Origin: Bryobacterales bacterium
GTDB taxonomy: Bacteria; Acidobacteriota; Terriglobia; Bryobacterales; Bryobacteraceae
NCBI GenBank assembly: GCA_009697505.1
Contig: SHUD01000005.1
Coordinates: forward strand, 1-64,000
Length of the DNA stretch: 64,000 bases
Direction of reading: 5' to 3'
A model generated the notes under the pieces. That model worked only from the letters and a program-made list of their open reading frames with translations. It ran no database searches and was not told where the DNA came from. This document shows, in pieces, positions 18,815 to 28,784 of this stretch. Within the stretch, counting starts at the first letter, position 1. Each line of letters opens with the position of its first letter. A program made the translations under genes and the position numbers.

Positions 18815-19651
18815 ATGATTGTTGAGATCGACGGAGTACAGCTGCACTTGGCGCACCCGGACGAATTGTCCATCACCTGGGTGGGGCAGGAAGAAGTCAT
18901 GCGCCAATTGCTGGCCGCCTGGCTGGTAATCGACGCGCAGGATATGCCCATGCACCCGCGCCTGCTGGGCAAGCCGGGCGTCGGCAAGACTACGCTCGCT
19001 TATGCGGCGGCCAAGCGCCTGGATCGCGAAGTTTATATCATGCAGGCGACGGTCGACACGCGCCCCGAAGACTTGCTGGTCACGCCGGTGATCGAAGGGG
19101 AAGCGCGCCTCCGCTATGTAGCTTCGCCGCTGGTAACGGCCATGCTGCGCGGCGGCATCGTGATCCTGGACGAAGGCAACCGCATGAGCGAAAAGAGCTG
19201 GGCCAGCCTGGCTCCGCTGCTGGACAATCGCAGATACGTGGAGTCCATCGTGGCGGGCATCAAGATCAAGGCGCATCCCTTGTTCCGTCTGGTGGCGACC
19301 ATGAACGACGACGCCAGCACCTTCGATCTGCCCGAGTACATCCACTCGCGGCTGCAGCCGATGATCCTGATCGATTTTCCCGAGCGTCACGAGGAGTTCG
19401 CGATTCTGCGCGAAAATCTCCCCTTCGGCGACGAGCATATTCTCAACTATGTGACGGATTTCCTGCAGCAGGCGCACTCCGCCGACGAGCGCTACACCGC
19501 GCGCGACGGCATCAACATCGCGCGCTTTACCATGAAGCTGGAACAAAGCTACGCCGACCGCGGGTTCGCCGCCAACCGTCAAGAGACTTTGCGAACGGCC
19601 ATCGTGCAGACGCTCGGCGAAGAGGCCCTGCGCTATGTCGCTCGAAACTGA
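18815..19651 (+). CDS. MoxR-type AAA+ ATPase
   Basis: Walker A 'GKPGVGKTTLAY', Walker B 'GGIVILDEGNRM', sensor 'RLVATMNDD'. Confidence 0.85.
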   Translation: MIVEIDGVQLHLAHPDELSITWVGQEEVMRQLLAAWLVIDAQDMPMHPRLLGKPGVGKTTLAYAAAKRLDREVYIMQATVDTRPEDLLVTPVIEGEARLRYVASPLVTAMLRGGIVILDEGNRMSEKSWASLAPLLDNRRYVESIVAGIKIKAHPLFRLVATMNDDASTFDLPEYIHSRLQPMILIDFPERHEEFAILRENLPFGDEHILNYVTDFLQQAHSADERYTARDGINIARFTMKLEQSYADRGFAANRQETLRTAIVQTLGEEALRYVARN

Positions 19652-21485
19652 ACTGAAATCCGGCGATCTGCGGCGCGGGAATATCCACTATTTCCCGGTG
19701 GTGCCAGGCAAGCTGGAATTCGCGCTGGAGCTGCGCAAGCTGCTGCTGGCCTCGCGGCCGCAGGTGGTCGCGGTGGAGTTGCCGGGGTTCCTGGAGCGCG
19801 CCTACCAACGGGCGCTGGCGCGGTTGCCGGAGATCACCGTGATCTGGTATCACGAGTCTCCGACGGGGAAAGACCAAGACGGTGACGAGCGGGCGATCTA
19901 TGTCCCGGTCGAACCCTGCGATCCCTTTGTGGAAGCCTTGCGCACGGCGGCGGAAATCGGCGCGCAGATTCTGTTTTTAGAGCCCGCTTCGGCCGAGCGT
20001 CCGCATCTGCCGGATACCTATCCGGACACCTACGCGGTCCGGCGAATCGGCCGTGACCCTTACATCGAGGCGTATCGTGTGTATCCACAGACGCGCACGG
20101 AGGAGGTGACCGCGCACGCTTCCGCCATGGCCTGGAAGCTGCAGGGCGCCGATCCGGGAGCGAGCGTGGTGGCCGTGGTGGCGCTCAATATGCTGGATCC
20201 GCTGCTGGACGCGATGGAAGTTCCGCAGCCGGCGCCGGAAGGCGGGCAACGTTATGAGCCCGAGCTGGTCAACCCGCACCCGGATTGCCTGTCGGAGATC
20301 ACCATCGAGTATCCCTACCTGCAGGAGCGCTACGAATTCTTCCGGCTGGGCATGAGCTTTGGCTCCGGTGATGACAACGTGTTAGACCGGCCGCGCGTGC
20401 AATGGGAGCTGATGCGCGAGGCGGAGAGCAAGTACACGCAGTCCACCGGTGAAAAGTTGGCGCATTGGCAGCGGCGGATGATCGGCCGTTACACGCGCAA
20501 CCTGGCGCACATCAGCGGCGAGCTCGTCGCGAGCGTCTACGATCTGGCGGTGGCGGCGCGCTCGGTTGCTGACGACAACTTCGGCTGGGAAGTGTGGCAG
20601 ATGGCGAATCGCTATCTGGCGCAGCAGGAGAAGTCGGATCTGGAGACCGTCCGCCTGAGCGCCAGCGCAATCTGGATCAACACGAAAAGGCTGCGCATCC
20701 GCAGGCGGTTGCCGCGCGCGAAACAGCGCCTGAAGCCCACCGGCTTGAAGCCGCGCAAGAAGGAAAAAGTTCCCGGCGAATGGGCGCGGCAGACCACGGG
20801 CGAAGCGATCTGCTCCTATCCGCCCGAGGATCTGGTCATCGAAGAGTATGGCCGCTTCGTCAAACACAGGGCCAAGGCGCTGCTTTCCGAAGAGCGGGTG
20901 CGCGTGGAACCGTTCACGACTTCGATTTTGGACGGCATCGACATCCGCGAAACCATCCGCAACTGGCACCGGCGCAAGATTTTCGTGCGCCAGGCGGACC
21001 GCCTGGCCGGCGAAGTGGGCGCCGTGGTGATTATTTTTGACGAAGACCATGAGGACCGTTATACGTACCTCACGACGTGGCTCGGCGAGCATCAGAACGA
21101 ATCCGACATGGCCTACTATTCGACCCATCCGTTCGACAACATTGTGGGTCCGGGGATCGGGCGCGCCGAATACGGAGGCCTGCTGATGACGCTGCCTCCG
21201 CGGCGCATGTACGACGTGTGGTCGGATCCCGACTACGATTTTGCGGAGTCCAAGCCGGAGCGCCTGTTGATGGCCGCTCTGGATTACTCGGTCCAGCGCT
21301 TTGTGGTCTACGTGGCGGCCAAGCCGCCGCGCTCGATCTTCCGTTCCATTGCGGCGCATCTGAACCGCAAGATTCTCTACGTTCCCATCGGCCAGCTTTC
21401 CCCCACCAAGGTGAAAAAGCTGCGCGTGGTGCACGTGCTGGATAGCTACGCCCGGCGCGCTGAGGCGAAGGAGTATATTTGGTAG
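19635..21485 (+). CDS. ~616-aa protein of unknown function; N-terminal region may be TraB/GumN-like
   Basis: Start overlaps the MoxR gene by 17 bp; 'ALELRKLLLASRPQVVAVELPGFLERAYQRAL'; distinct C-terminal half. Confidence 0.7.
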   Translation: MSLETELKSGDLRRGNIHYFPVVPGKLEFALELRKLLLASRPQVVAVELPGFLERAYQRALARLPEITVIWYHESPTGKDQDGDERAIYVPVEPCDPFVEALRTAAEIGAQILFLEPASAERPHLPDTYPDTYAVRRIGRDPYIEAYRVYPQTRTEEVTAHASAMAWKLQGADPGASVVAVVALNMLDPLLDAMEVPQPAPEGGQRYEPELVNPHPDCLSEITIEYPYLQERYEFFRLGMSFGSGDDNVLDRPRVQWELMREAESKYTQSTGEKLAHWQRRMIGRYTRNLAHISGELVASVYDLAVAARSVADDNFGWEVWQMANRYLAQQEKSDLETVRLSASAIWINTKRLRIRRRLPRAKQRLKPTGLKPRKKEKVPGEWARQTTGEAICSYPPEDLVIEEYGRFVKHRAKALLSEERVRVEPFTTSILDGIDIRETIRNWHRRKIFVRQADRLAGEVGAVVIIFDEDHEDRYTYLTTWLGEHQNESDMAYYSTHPFDNIVGPGIGRAEYGGLLMTLPPRRMYDVWSDPDYDFAESKPERLLMAALDYSVQRFVVYVAAKPPRSIFRSIAAHLNRKILYVPIGQLSPTKVKKLRVVHVLDSYARRAEAKEYIW

Positions 21486-22307
21486 GTGCTTCGCCGGGCC
21501 CACCGTTTCCCTTTCGCCGGATTCGCGTTGGCCATGGTTTTTCTGGGTGCGATTGGCATCCTATACGCCCAGCGGCCGTTCCGCGAATATCCGGGGCGCG
21601 AGTACCGCAACTTCCCGCTGCCCCCGGATTGGAACCGGCCCGCTGAATGGACCCGTGCGCGTCTGCGCGTCCCCGGGCTGTTCACGATGGGTTACCGCGG
21701 AGGCGACTACAACTGGACCACGGACTATCCGCGCTCGGACCGGCACCTGTTGCAAGGCATCCGGCGGCTGACGCGCATCGACACGCGGTCAGTGGAGCAG
21801 GTCGTTGATCTGGACGACAACGACGACGTCTACCACTGGCCGGCGATGTACGCAGTCGAAGTCGGCTACTGGCGCGTGCCGGACGGTCAGGCCCGCCAGT
21901 TGCGTGAGTATTTGTTGCGTGGTGGATTTCTGATGGTCGACGACTTCCACGGCTCGCAGGAGTGGGAGAACTTCGTCGACGGCATTCACAAAGTGTTCCC
22001 CGACCGGGAGATCGTCGACATCAACGATAACGACCCGATCTTCCACACGATTTACGATTTGGAGTCGCGCTTCCAGGTGCCGGGCGCGCAATATCTCTAC
22101 ACCGGCCGCACCTATCAGCGCGACGGCTACCAGGCGCACTGGCGCGGCATCTATGACGACAAGGGCCGTATCATGGTCGCCATCTGCCACAACATGGATC
22201 TGGGCGACTCCTGGGAATGGTCCGACGACCCGCGCTACGACGAACGCTTCGCGGGCTTAGCTTACCGGATCGGCGTCAATTACTGGATCTACGATTTGAC
22301 GCATTAG
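21486..22307 (+). CDS. DUF4159-like protein with N-terminal signal/TM segment
   Basis: 'YPRSDRHLLQGIRRLTRIDTRSVEQVVDLDD...LREYLLRGGFLMVDDFHG'; starts directly after the preceding stop. Confidence 0.75.
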   Translation: MLRRAHRFPFAGFALAMVFLGAIGILYAQRPFREYPGREYRNFPLPPDWNRPAEWTRARLRVPGLFTMGYRGGDYNWTTDYPRSDRHLLQGIRRLTRIDTRSVEQVVDLDDNDDVYHWPAMYAVEVGYWRVPDGQARQLREYLLRGGFLMVDDFHGSQEWENFVDGIHKVFPDREIVDINDNDPIFHTIYDLESRFQVPGAQYLYTGRTYQRDGYQAHWRGIYDDKGRIMVAICHNMDLGDSWEWSDDPRYDERFAGLAYRIGVNYWIYDLTH

Positions 22308-22338
22308 GAGGCGGCCCCGAGAAATCGGTAGTAGGTGT

Positions 22339-22447
22339 GGTGGAGCGGGCTTTAGCCTGCCACGGTGGCTTTAGCCACCGCGAAGTGCGGGATCAGCTAA
22401 AGATCGGGGACTGAAGTCCCCGTTGCAGGCTAAAGCCTACTCCACCC
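22339..22447. repeat. Nested palindromic intergenic repeat, copy A
   Basis: Outer arms GTGGAGCGGGCTTTAGCCTGC / GCAGGCTAAAGCCTACTCCAC; inner palindromes GGTGGCTTTAGCCACC and GGGGACTGAAGTCCCC. Confidence 0.9.
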
Positions 22448-22531
22448 GACGCCACTTCCACGTGTGTCCATCCGCGTTCATTCGCGAGCCACATTTCCCG
22501 GAAGTGGCACGCAGGAGTGCTGGCGCTACCT

Positions 22532-25500
22532 TTAAACCGCCGCCATTGCGGTGGCCATCGCGGGCGGCGCGGCGGCCACCGGCAGCGGGTCGAATTTCAC
22601 GCTCACCAGTTTGGAGACGCCAGGCTCCTGCATGGTCACGCCATAGAGCGACTGCGCGGCTTCCATAGTGCGCTTGGCGTGCGTGATAACGATGAACTGC
22701 GTGTCGTGCGACATTTCTTTGAGCAGGCGCGTGAGGCGCTGAATGTTAGGCTCATCGAGCGGCGCGTCCACTTCGTCGAGGATGCAGAACGGACTCGGCG
22801 TGTAACGGAAGATGGCCATCAACAGCGCCATCGCCGTCAGCGATTTCTCGCCGCCCGAAAGCAGCGCGATATGCTGCAGGCGCTTGCCGGGAGGCGACGC
22901 CATGATGTCGATGCCGCTTTCGGCGAGGTTGCTTTCGTCGGTTAGACGCATCTCGCCCACGCCGCCGCCAAACAGGGTCTGGAACATCTCCTTGAAATTG
23001 GTGTTGATGTTCTCGAAGGCTTCCTGGAAGCGCTTGCGGGATTCCGTGTCGAGTTCCTGAATGGCCTTCTCGGTGTCGCGAATCGAATCGAGCAAGTCCT
23101 GCCTCTGCGTGTTCAGGAATTCGTAGCGCTGCTGCGCTTCCTGATACTCTTCGAGCGCCTGCGGATTCACCGGTCCCAGCGCTTCGATGCGCGCGCGCAC
23201 TTCCTGATAACGCTGCTCGGATTCTTCGACGCCCATGGCCTTGACCGCTGCCGCGTGGTTTTCCGTCCTGGCACTTTCCAGCAGCGCCGCGATCTCCTGC
23301 GCTCCGGCACTCAGTTCCTTGTGGCTGGTTTCGTCGAGATACTTGAGCTCCGCTTGCTTGCGCACCAGTTCGAGCTCGATCCGCGAGCGCTGTTCCTGCG
23401 CGGCCTGCGCGTCGCCGCGCAACGTCTTCAGTGCTTCATCGAGCGCCGCCAGAGCCTCGCGGCCGCCGGCTTCCTGCGCGGTGAGCAATTCGACCCGTCC
23501 GGTGGCTTCCGCGGTGTGCTCGTGGAGTTGCTGGGCGCGCTGGTCCAGCTCGATATTATCCGTAAGGAGATGCGCGCGCTCCACGCCCATGCGTTCCAGG
23601 TCACGGGCAAGTTGTTCCCGGCGCGCGGTGAGCTGTTGGATCTGGGCTTCCAGGCGTCCTGCCGCGGTTTTTTCCGCGCGGGCACGCTCTTCGAGTCCCG
23701 CGAGTCCAGCGCGCAACACCGAGTATGCCTCGCCGATGGCGTGGACTTGCGCTTGCAATCCATCGAATTCGCCGCGTGCCACTTCGACGGTCTTTTCCTG
23801 ATCGAAGCGGGCCTGCTCTTTTTCGGCGACCAGAGTCTGATTGATTTCGCGCTGGGCGCGCGCCTGTTGGTCCTGCCGTGCGAGGCGTTCCAACTCCAGG
23901 CGGGCGGCGGAGAGGCGCGAACCCGCGCGGGCGTATTCCTCGGCCAGCTTGCGCTGTTCGTGGTCCATCGCCAGCGCGTCTTTTTCCTGCGTCTGCTGCA
24001 AGCCGCGCACCTGCTCCAGTTCTTCGGCGAGCAGGGCCGCGCTGCGCTCCAGTTCTTCGAGCGCGGCGGTACGCTCATCGGCTTCGCGGTCGCGGACTTC
24101 CACCTGCGCCGTCAATTCGCGCAGTTCGCGCTTGAGCGCCAGCGGGCCGCCCGAGGATTTCTTGCCGCCGGTGACGGTGTGGCCGTGGTAGCTGGCTCCA
24201 TCGGGCAGCAGGAAGTAGCAATCCGGGTGCGCTTCGGCCAGGCGCGGAGCGGCGGCGCGGTCATGGACCAGGAAGCAATGCGCCAGGCGCGAGAGGAATC
24301 CTTGCGGCGCGGCGGAAAATCCGTTGGTCAGCCGCACGGCATCACGCAGCGCTCCGGCGACGGAAGGCTCGGAAGAAAGGTCCGGGATCCGTGTCGCCGT
24401 ATCCGTTGCGGAGTGCACCAAGAATGTCGCGCGTCCATCGGATTCCGCGCGCAGTACTTCCACGCCGCGCTCGGCGTCATTCCAGCCGTCGACGACCACG
24501 TACTCAAGCTCTTCGTGCAGGAACTCTTCGCACGCGCGTTCCCAATCCGGGTTGGTGACTTCGACGAAATCCGCCAGCACGCCCAACGGGCGGAAGCCTT
24601 CGGGCTGCTGCTGGAACAAATGCTTCACGGATTCGGTCGTGTACGCGCGGTGCGACAGAATACCTTCGAGCGATTCCTTGCGCGCTTTCTGTTTCGAGAG
24701 CAAATCACGCAGACCGTTGAGCGCTTGGCGCGATTCAATGACGCGCTCGCGCCTCTGCTTTAGCTCATCTTCGACGCGGCGGCGGCGGCCGGTCAGGGAT
24801 TCCAGTTCCAGTTGCCGTGCCGAGAGGCGCGTGGAAAGCTCGGACTTGCTCTGCTCCAAGCGGGCAAGATCCGCCGTGGAGCATTCTTCTTCTTTGCGGG
24901 CGCGGGCCGCGTCGCGTTCCATGGACGCCAGGTACTCGTCGGCTTGCGCGAGTTGGTTGCGCAGGCCTGATGCTTCATTGAGCAACCGAAGAACCGCCTG
25001 ACGGGCGGCTTCGAGTGACTGCTCCCGCTCCCGCAGATGGATCTGCAGAGCGTCGCGCTCCCGGGCCTTCGCGTCGAGCTGTTGGCGGGCGTCCTGGACA
25101 TCGCGCTCCATCCCCGCGATCGACTCCTGATGTGCCGCGATCTCGGTGGACTCGCGCTGGTGCCGCTCGTCCAGTTCCCTGGTTTCGGTCTCGCCCGCGG
25201 CCATGCGCTCTTCCAGCGCCCCAATCTGCCGGGCCTGCAATTCCACGCGGCTGCGCGTGCGCTCGGATTCCAGATTCAACTCGGCAACGCGGCCGCGCGC
25301 GGATGTCAGCGCCGCTTCCACCTGATAACAGGATTCCTGCGTGCGCGTGTACTCCTGCTCCTTGGTTTGCACCTCAGCGGTGAGCGTTTGAAAATTGGTC
25401 TGCGCCTGGCCCAGGTCGAGCGCGAGCTTGGCGGCCTCGCTTTCCAGAAGGCGGAAGCGGCCCGCGACGGCGTGCCGCAAGTGGTTGAGCATCTCCGCGC

Positions 25501-26254
25501 GCAGTTCTTCGTAGCGCTTGGCTTTGGAGGCCTGCCGCTTCAGAGAATTGGCCTGCCGCCCGACTTCTTCCAAAATGTCGAACACGCGCGCGAGATTTTG
25601 CTTGGCACTTTCGAGTTTCGATTCGGCCAGGCGCTTGCGGTTCTTGTACTTTCCGATGCCGGCCGCCTCTTCGATAATGGCCCGGCGGTCGGCGGGCTTG
25701 TTCGACAGAATCTGGCCGATGCGGCCCTGCTCGATAATGGCGTAGCTTTCCGGACCCAGGCCCGTGCCCATGAACAGATCCTGAATGTCGCGCAGGCGGG
25801 CCGTCTTGCCGTCAATTAGGTATTCGCTTTCGCCGGACCGGTACAGCCGCCGCGTGATGGTGATGTCGGCGGGCTTCTGGTGCCCGTTGCCGTGCGCGTG
25901 GTGGCCGTTCGTTCCGCTCGTTCCATTGGTTCCATGCGTCCCGTTGAGCACGCCGGCTTCGAGCAGCTTGTGCTCGCGGTGTGCTTCCGGATCGCTCATG
26001 GTCAGCGTGACTTGCGCCATGCCCAGCGGCTTGCGCTCGCGCGTCCCGGCGAAGATCACGTCTTCCATGCGGGCCCCGCGCAGACTCTTGGCGCTCTGCT
26101 CGCCCAGAACCCAACTGATGGCGTCGCTCAGGTTGGACTTGCCGCACCCGTTGGGACCCACGATCGCGGCCACGCCGGAGCCGTGGAACCGCATTTCGGT
26201 GCGGTCGTAAAACGACTTAAAACCTTGGATGTCAACGCGCTTGAGCTTAAGCAA
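22532..26254 (-). CDS. smc: Chromosome segregation protein SMC
   Basis: 'GPNGCGKSNLSDAISWVLGEQSAKSLRG', coiled coils, hinge, 'LSGGEKSLTAMALLMAIF...FCILDEVDAPLDE'. Confidence 0.95.
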   Translation of the reverse strand: MLKLKRVDIQGFKSFYDRTEMRFHGSGVAAIVGPNGCGKSNLSDAISWVLGEQSAKSLRGARMEDVIFAGTRERKPLGMAQVTLTMSDPEAHREHKLLEAGVLNGTHGTNGTSGTNGHHAHGNGHQKPADITITRRLYRSGESEYLIDGKTARLRDIQDLFMGTGLGPESYAIIEQGRIGQILSNKPADRRAIIEEAAGIGKYKNRKRLAESKLESAKQNLARVFDILEEVGRQANSLKRQASKAKRYEELRAEMLNHLRHAVAGRFRLLESEAAKLALDLGQAQTNFQTLTAEVQTKEQEYTRTQESCYQVEAALTSARGRVAELNLESERTRSRVELQARQIGALEERMAAGETETRELDERHQRESTEIAAHQESIAGMERDVQDARQQLDAKARERDALQIHLREREQSLEAARQAVLRLLNEASGLRNQLAQADEYLASMERDAARARKEEECSTADLARLEQSKSELSTRLSARQLELESLTGRRRRVEDELKQRRERVIESRQALNGLRDLLSKQKARKESLEGILSHRAYTTESVKHLFQQQPEGFRPLGVLADFVEVTNPDWERACEEFLHEELEYVVVDGWNDAERGVEVLRAESDGRATFLVHSATDTATRIPDLSSEPSVAGALRDAVRLTNGFSAAPQGFLSRLAHCFLVHDRAAAPRLAEAHPDCYFLLPDGASYHGHTVTGGKKSSGGPLALKRELRELTAQVEVRDREADERTAALEELERSAALLAEELEQVRGLQQTQEKDALAMDHEQRKLAEEYARAGSRLSAARLELERLARQDQQARAQREINQTLVAEKEQARFDQEKTVEVARGEFDGLQAQVHAIGEAYSVLRAGLAGLEERARAEKTAAGRLEAQIQQLTARREQLARDLERMGVERAHLLTDNIELDQRAQQLHEHTAEATGRVELLTAQEAGGREALAALDEALKTLRGDAQAAQEQRSRIELELVRKQAELKYLDETSHKELSAGAQEIAALLESARTENHAAAVKAMGVEESEQRYQEVRARIEALGPVNPQALEEYQEAQQRYEFLNTQRQDLLDSIRDTEKAIQELDTESRKRFQEAFENINTNFKEMFQTLFGGGVGEMRLTDESNLAESGIDIMASPPGKRLQHIALLSGGEKSLTAMALLMAIFRYTPSPFCILDEVDAPLDEPNIQRLTRLLKEMSHDTQFIVITHAKRTMEAAQSLYGVTMQEPGVSKLVSVKFDPLPVAAAPPAMATAMAAV

Positions 26255-26399
26255 AACTTAGCCCTCCAAACATATAGACGCGTCTCGGGGGGACAAATCA
26301 ATCCTAAACTGAATCCAAGGGAAAGTAAAGCGTGAATAGTACTGCCAATTGGGGTTGCCCAAAAAATAGCCCTATATCTTGTGTTGCCAGGGTCTCCCA

Positions 26400-27515
26400 C
26401 TACCGAATGCAGTCGATCATCGCGGCGACCAGCATGTCGACGTTTTCCATGGTCGCCAGCGGACCCATCAAGCCGACGCGGAAGATCTTGTTGGCCAGCG
26501 ATGCGTAGCCTCCCCCGATGTCGATGCCGTACTTATCCACCAGGGCCTTGCGGCTGCGGGCGGGGTCGACTCCGTCGGGCACGTGGATGGCGTTAATGGT
26601 GGTGATCCGGCGGGCCGGATCGGTGACGAACATGCGGAAGCCGGCGGCCTCGATGCGGCGCACGAATTCCGCGTTCACCCGCACGTGGCGGTTGAAGCGG
26701 TTCTGCACGCCTTCCTCGCAGACCAGCGCCAAGCCTTCGTGCAGCGCGTAGAAGGAACTGATGGGCGCGGTGTGATGATAGCGATGCGCGCCTTCGTAGT
26801 ATTCGAGCAGCAGCTTCAAATCCATGTACCAGACCGAAGACGGCTTGGTGCGCGCGCGCAGATTTTCCACGGCGGCGGGAGAAAGCGTGATGGGAGACAG
26901 CCCGGGTGGGCAACTCAGCCCCTTCTGCGTGCAGCCGAAGGCGACGTCGATGCCGGCCGCATCCGTGTTGATGGGGAGCGCTCCGATGGAAGTCACGCAA
27001 TCGGAGATAGTCAGCGCGCCGGTCGCACGCGCGGGGCGCGTGATCGCCAGAGGATCCTGCAGGACGCCCGTGGAGGTTTCCGCGTGCACGAACGCCACCA
27101 CATCGGGGCGCTCTTGGTTCAAGAACTCGGCCGCCTGAGCTTCCGTCACGGCTTCACCAAGAGGCACGGTGAAGCGCACAACCGTCGCGCCATGCCGCTC
27201 GCCCATCTCGGCGATACGTCCGGCGAAAAAGCCGCCCACGAACACCGCGAGTTTCTGGCCCGACTCGACGAAATTGGCGACCGACGCTTCCATGCCCGCG
27301 CTGCCGGTGCCGGAGATCACCTGCACGAAGGAATTCTGGGTGCCATAAACGGCGCGCAAGCCCTGGCGGATTTCCTCGTAGACCTCGAAGAAGAAAGGAT
27401 CGAGATGACCCACGATGGGCTTGGTCATGGCCTCGTAGACGCGGGGGGCAACCTGCGACGGTCCCGGGCCGAATAGAAGGCGGCGTGGAGGGTTCAAATT
27501 GGACATTAAGTCCAT
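26400..27515 (-). CDS. Alanine-glyoxylate / serine-pyruvate aminotransferase family
   Basis: 'LLFGPGPSQVAPRVYEAM', 'GCTQKGLSCPPGLSPI' PLP-lysine region. Confidence 0.85.
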   Translation of the reverse strand: MDLMSNLNPPRRLLFGPGPSQVAPRVYEAMTKPIVGHLDPFFFEVYEEIRQGLRAVYGTQNSFVQVISGTGSAGMEASVANFVESGQKLAVFVGGFFAGRIAEMGERHGATVVRFTVPLGEAVTEAQAAEFLNQERPDVVAFVHAETSTGVLQDPLAITRPARATGALTISDCVTSIGALPINTDAAGIDVAFGCTQKGLSCPPGLSPITLSPAAVENLRARTKPSSVWYMDLKLLLEYYEGAHRYHHTAPISSFYALHEGLALVCEEGVQNRFNRHVRVNAEFVRRIEAAGFRMFVTDPARRITTINAIHVPDGVDPARSRKALVDKYGIDIGGGYASLANKIFRVGLMGPLATMENVDMLVAAMIDCIR

Positions 27516-27577
27516 AGTTTAGCAATGTGCGGGGATTTCGCGCACACTGGTGCCCATGATATAGTGAAGTTCTTTCC

Positions 27578-27654
27578 GGGCTCGTAGCTCAGTTGGTTAG
27601 AGCGCCTGCTTGACACGCAGGAGGTCACAGATTCGAGTTCTGTCGAGCCCACCA
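27578..27654 (+). tRNA. tRNA-Val (anticodon GAC), CCA encoded
   Basis: Acceptor GGGCTCG/CGAGCCC, anticodon stem CCTGC-TTGACAC-GCAGG, T-arm TTCGAGT, 3' ACCA. Confidence 0.93.
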
Positions 27655-27739
27655 TTTCTCAATGACTTAACGGTTCGTTAAGTCGTCAGACCCCCGGCTC
27701 TGACAGCACAGTATCTCAGTTAGCGTTGTCAAAACGTTG

Positions 27740-28018
27740 TCACCACGCTTGAGCTGCGTTGTTGTCACGTTCGGCCAGCAGATTCTCGCATTGCACGCCC
27801 AAACGCCCCGCAAGGGAATAGGCCTCCATCGCGAGGTTAATGATCGCGTCTGGGTCCGGGATCTCGTTCCGTGGCGACGCTCTATTCAATATCTTGAGGT
27901 GGGTTTGATTCGTGACAAAGTCATAAATCACCAGGGCGTGAACGTAGTCGTTCCGCTTTTGGGCAAGCTCATCGGCCTTGTTTAAAGCCCACGATCGAAT
28001 CGAAACCGGATGGTTTGT
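27740..28018 (-). pseudogene. Gene remnant of unknown family
   Basis: Open reading extends upstream of ORF 27740..27931 ('NHPVSIRSWALNKADELAQKRNDYVHALVIYDFVTNQTHLKILNRASPRNEI...') but no good start codon found before an upstream stop. Confidence 0.4.
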
Positions 28019-28140
28019 AACTTATCCTGAAGGGCGGAGGCACGTGCTCGGCAAGACTGAGACAGGTATCCGGACGGCTGTGCGAGAGGCTTTGCAGTTG
28101 TGCGGGGAAGTCGGCATGTTCGGCGGAGGTTTGATCTAAG

Positions 28141-28407
28141 ATGGAGACAGGGACTTTCTGGATGCCTTTTGAACCGAACGCTTATAAGGATTATCAATGG
28201 ATTGTGGCTGACCCACGGCTTTTGGGTGGCAAGTTAGCGATCCGAGGAACGCGGCTATCGGTCGCCCTGATCCTTGAAGCTCTTGCAAATGGGATGACCC
28301 TCGATGAGATTGATTCTGCATTCGATTATTCTTTCCCTCATGAGGCCTTGCCCGAGGTGTTGAAAGTCGCCTCCGAACTTACCGATTCTTTCCATGTGGC
28401 TGCTTGA
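28141..28407 (+). CDS. DUF433 (VapB45-like) antitoxin
   Basis: 'VADPRLLGGKLAIRGTRLSVALILEALANGMTLDEI'. Confidence 0.8.
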   Translation: METGTFWMPFEPNAYKDYQWIVADPRLLGGKLAIRGTRLSVALILEALANGMTLDEIDSAFDYSFPHEALPEVLKVASELTDSFHVAA

Positions 28408-28735
28408 CGCCAACATGGACGTCCACCTAGTCCGAACGTTGAACCAACTTGGCGTTTCCTGTGACACTGCCGCCAATCGTGGCTGGAAAGCATTGGCGAA
28501 TGGCGAGTTGGTAGCAGCGGCAGTTGCGGCGGGCTTCACCTGTCTATTAACTCGCGACCAACTATTCGGTGAGTCAGCGGCCCGCGCACTGAATGCTTTC
28601 TCGACTTTTGGCGTCGTCGTTGTCGACCTGCCACAGCAGCGCTGGCAGGCGTATCAAGAACATTTCCTTGCAGCATGGGGTGTGAGACCCATCGAACCGG
28701 TAGCTGGTGCCTTGTTTCACCGGCCTCAGAAGTGA
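28394..28735 (+). CDS. DUF5615 PIN-like toxin
   Basis: 'MWLLDANMDVHLVRTLNQLGVSCDTAANRGW...LLTRDQLFGESAARAL'; overlaps the DUF433 gene. Confidence 0.75.
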   Translation: MWLLDANMDVHLVRTLNQLGVSCDTAANRGWKALANGELVAAAVAAGFTCLLTRDQLFGESAARALNAFSTFGVVVVDLPQQRWQAYQEHFLAAWGVRPIEPVAGALFHRPQK

Positions 28736-28784
28736 CCGCTCCGCGATACCGCTGGGGAAAACCGAGGGCGGGATTCGGAGTGCC

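Noticed and set aside
20382-21503. 373-aa minus-strand ORF
   Set aside because: Antisense to the 616-aa gene, which has overlapping operon context; no domain evidence.
22339-22447. Possible CRISPR or transposon end
   Set aside because: Single nested palindrome per locus, no spacers, no transposase nearby; better described as a REP-like element.
23255-24763. 502-aa plus-strand ORF inside smc
   Set aside because: Antisense shadow ORF in GC-rich coding DNA; composition is low-complexity and smc on the other strand is unambiguous.
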